Of a stretch of 43,060 bases of DNA, positions 41,023-43,060 are shown piece after piece (positions within the stretch are counted from its first letter, which is position 1; each line of letters opens with the position of its first letter). The position numbers and the translations under genes are program-made. This DNA is from Armatimonadota bacterium (GTDB lineage Bacteria; Armatimonadota; JADLDR01). The stretch covers positions 78,253 through 121,312 of the forward strand of contig JADLDR010000140.1 of assembly GCA_020846535.1 (NCBI GenBank), in the 5' to 3' direction. The notes below the pieces were generated by a model. It did not search any database. It was not told where the DNA came from and saw nothing but the letters and a program-made list of their open reading frames with translations.

Positions 41023-41975
41023 AAATCGTGGTTCTCGACGGCTACACCCTCAATCCGGGCGACCTCTCCTGGGACGCCCTTAACGCCCTGGGCGACTGCT
41101 CCTTTTATGACTTTACCCTGCCCGGACAGGTGGTGGAACGGGCCGCAGGCGCAGAGGCCGTGCTGACCAACAAGGTCTCCCTCACCCGGAGCCATCTGGA
41201 AAGCCTTCCCGACCTCCGCTATATCGGCGTGCTGGCGACGGGCTTCAATATGGTCGATATCCAGACCGCGCGGGAGCGGAACATCCCCGTTTCCAATGTC
41301 CCGGCCTACGGAACTGCCTCGGTGTCCCAGATGACATTCGCTCTCCTGCTGGAACTGACCCAGCATATCGGCCACCACGCCCGGACCGTCCAGGATGGCC
41401 TCTGGGCCGAGAGCCTTTATTTCTGCTACTGGGACTATCCCCTGATCGAACTGGCCGGGCTGACGATGGGGATCATCGGACTCGGCAACATCGGCCAGGC
41501 GGTGTCCCGGCTGGCCCGAGCCTTCGAGATGCCGGTCATCGCCTATACCCCGCGCCCGAAGGCAGGCATTGCCGCCGATATCAATCTTGTCGGCCTGGAG
41601 ACCGTCTTCCAGGAAAGCGATGTGGTCAGCCTGCACTGCCCCCTCACGCCGGACACCGAAAAGCTGGTCAACGCCGACCGGCTCTCCCTGATGAAGCCCT
41701 CGGCCTTTCTGATCAACACCAGCCGTGGCGGTCTGGTCAACGAGCCAGACCTGGCGGACGCCCTGAACTCGGGCGGGATCGCCGGCGCGGGCCTGGATGT
41801 GGTCTCCGTCGAGCCGCCCGTCCCCGACAATCCCCTTTTCACCGCCCGAAACTGCATCGTCACCCCCCATATCGCCTGGGCCACCCGGGCCGCCCGGGCC
41901 CGCCTGATGGCTACCGTGGTGGAAAACCTGAAAGCATATATGGCAGGCAAACCGCAGAATGTGGTGAATTTATAG
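41019..41975 (+). CDS. D-2-hydroxyacid dehydrogenase
   Basis: The 318-residue protein belongs to the glycerate/hydroxypyruvate-reductase-like D-2-hydroxyacid dehydrogenases. The NAD-binding motif is GLGNIG (154-159). The catalytic triad is R236 (NTSRGG), E265 (SVEPP) and H284 (TPHIAW). It reduces a 2-oxo acid, such as hydroxypyruvate or glyoxylate, to the D-hydroxy acid. ATG 41019 overlaps the stop of the previous gene (ATGA). The 351-nt gap after it (41976-42326) is filled by a repeat element. Confidence 0.93.
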   Translation: MKIVVLDGYTLNPGDLSWDALNALGDCSFYDFTLPGQVVERAAGAEAVLTNKVSLTRSHLESLPDLRYIGVLATGFNMVDIQTARERNIPVSNVPAYGTASVSQMTFALLLELTQHIGHHARTVQDGLWAESLYFCYWDYPLIELAGLTMGIIGLGNIGQAVSRLARAFEMPVIAYTPRPKAGIAADINLVGLETVFQESDVVSLHCPLTPDTEKLVNADRLSLMKPSAFLINTSRGGLVNEPDLADALNSGGIAGAGLDVVSVEPPVPDNPLFTARNCIVTPHIAWATRAARARLMATVVENLKAYMAGKPQNVVNL

Positions 41976-42002
41976 CACAGAACGATTCCGGCCTGATCGG
42001 TA

Positions 42003-42298
42003 GGGGCGAACAAATCGTTCTCCCATAGCGATCCAGAGAAGGGGAAGCATCCTCCGCTCCTGGGGGAGGGGTGACCGCTCTCCCCTGGCCCCTCTCCCCG
42101 AAACCCAAGGGAGGCGCCGGAGCGTCTCCGGGGAGAGGGGGAGAGAGGGTGCAGTGCTTGCCCCCCCATCTCCTCCCCCTGCCCGTTTCGGGAAGGGGGA
42201 GGAGGGGTTAGGTAACGGTCTCCCCAAGTCCCGCCCCCCGCCCCGGCGGGACAGTCACCCTGATCTGGATCGCGATGGGGCGAACAAATCGTTCTCCC
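42003..42298. repeat. 296-bp palindrome-bounded element, copy B
   Basis: It is bounded on both sides by the imperfect palindrome GGGGCGAACAAATCGTTCTC followed by CC (42003-42024 and 42277-42298). Inside lie the inverted pair GCGATCCAGA (about 42028) and TCTGGATCGC (about 42264). The interior is near-identical to the reverse complement of copy A (23784-24082), while the boundary palindromes differ in sequence from those of copy A. Non-coding; it fills the gap before the isomerase gene. Confidence 0.9.
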
Positions 42299-42326
42299 TG
42301 CGTGATTTCACCCAAAGGAGACCTTG

Positions 42327-43060
42327 ATGAACCTCATCTGCGCCTCGATTTGCTACCGGGGCTATGCGGACGATGAAGTGGCGGCCACCCTGGAGAACGC
42401 TCCCCGGATCGGCTACAGGCTGATGGAGATTCACGGCCCGATGACCTGGAGCGTCGGGGCGATGGATGCCTTCGATGTCGCTGCCGTCCGGGCCGGTCTG
42501 GAGAGATCGGGCATGAAGTGCGCCGGGCTGTACCCGCCCGGCTGGGGCGGCGCGGACGAGGAGGATGTGCGCCGGAGGGCCGGAGCCATCGTCGGAGCGG
42601 TTCGCATCGCGGAGGCGCTGGGGGCGGACCACATCGATACTACCGGGGCCACAGGCCGGACGGAAGGCTCTCTGGACCGCGTGATCGCCTGCGTTCGCCA
42701 GGTGCTGGATCGGATTTCTCCGGACAGCCCTGTCAGGCTGGCCCTGGAAAACCACTACGGCAACGTCCTGGAGCAGCCCGAAGATTACGAAAAGGTCTTC
42801 GCCGCTATTGATGATCCCAGGGTCGGGATGTGCCTGGACACCGGGCACTTCCATTCCGCCCGCGTGGATACCGTCGAACTCATCCGCGCCTTCGCCTCCC
42901 GCATCCATGCCGTCCATCTTAAAGACCACATCGGAACGGCCTCGGTCGGTATAGGGCGGGGCGAAATCGATTTATCCGCCATTCTCGCCGCCCTCAAAGA
43001 GGCAGGCTACCGGGGCGGCCTGACCGTGGAACTGGAAGTCGAAGACCCGCAAAACCTCCC
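42327..43060 (+). CDS. Sugar-phosphate isomerase/epimerase-like TIM barrel (3' end outside window)
   Basis: The visible 244 residues start MNLICASICYRGYADDEVAA. They include LALENHYGNVLEQPEDYEKV, GMCLDTGHFHSARVDTVELI and HAVHLKDHIG, then GEIDLSAILAALKEAGYRGG and VELEVED. These are the metal-site His/Glu/Asp blocks of the xylose-isomerase-like TIM-barrel family (AP-endonuclease 2 fold), which isomerises or epimerises sugars and keto-acids. The C-terminus is cut. AAAGGAG lies six nucleotides upstream. Position after the dehydrogenase and glycosidase genes suggests sugar catabolism. Confidence 0.88.
   Translation, partial: MNLICASICYRGYADDEVAATLENAPRIGYRLMEIHGPMTWSVGAMDAFDVAAVRAGLERSGMKCAGLYPPGWGGADEEDVRRRAGAIVGAVRIAEALGADHIDTTGATGRTEGSLDRVIACVRQVLDRISPDSPVRLALENHYGNVLEQPEDYEKVFAAIDDPRVGMCLDTGHFHSARVDTVELIRAFASRIHAVHLKDHIGTASVGIGRGEIDLSAILAALKEAGYRGGLTVELEVEDPQNL

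Overview
The window is GC-rich bacterial chromosome. An Mla-type lipid transport set (permease, ATPase, MCE protein) points to a cell with two membranes. Housekeeping genes (rplI, dnaB, seven purine genes, pyruvate carboxylase) are mixed with glycosidases, a VWA/BatA-like gene pair and several families of short non-coding repeats. This mixture resembles lineages such as Armatimonadota, but the sequence alone does not fix the phylum.

Layout. 1-3540 (minus): two membrane-anchored VWA proteins of the BatA type; the first runs off the window. 3541-4078: a divergent spacer with a 23-bp perfect inverted repeat and a perfect-consensus sigma70 promoter. 4079-12268 (plus): mlaE-mlaF-mlaD, rplI-dnaB, purD-purE-purB. 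12350-15250: a visibly more A/T-rich island that splits the purine genes. It encodes three secreted proteins, preceded by a promoter with two textbook CRP-type sites. 15325-21511: purF, a small unknown gene, a dead PIN-toxin gene with its intact small partner, then purM-purN-purH. Together the window holds seven purine genes (D, E, B, F, M, N, H); purC, purL/Q/S and purK are absent here.

21512-22395 is a gene graveyard. It is followed by a secreted alkaline phosphatase, a 299-bp repeat element, and a response-regulator diguanylate cyclase. 25219-26422 (minus) holds two tiny membrane proteins and a twice-frameshifted gene. 26776-30225 is a full-length pyruvate carboxylase.

30415-43060 is a tightly packed plus-strand cluster, with several 4-17 nt overlaps. 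It encodes an ELFV-type amino-acid dehydrogenase, two GH95-like glycosidases, a malate/L-lactate-type dehydrogenase, an exported six-hairpin-type glycosidase-like protein, a URO-D-like methyltransferase, a D-2-hydroxyacid dehydrogenase and a sugar-phosphate isomerase/epimerase-like TIM barrel (cut by the window end). It looks like a glycan or sugar-acid utilisation locus; its substrate cannot be read from the sequence.

The non-coding repeats are the most striking layer: two ~300-bp elements bounded by palindromes, solitary palindromes of the same kind, three 'CATTGCGAGGAGCG' elements, and two 'CACAGATGAACACGGAT' hairpins inside the purine genes. No tRNA, rRNA, CRISPR array or transposase gene was seen.
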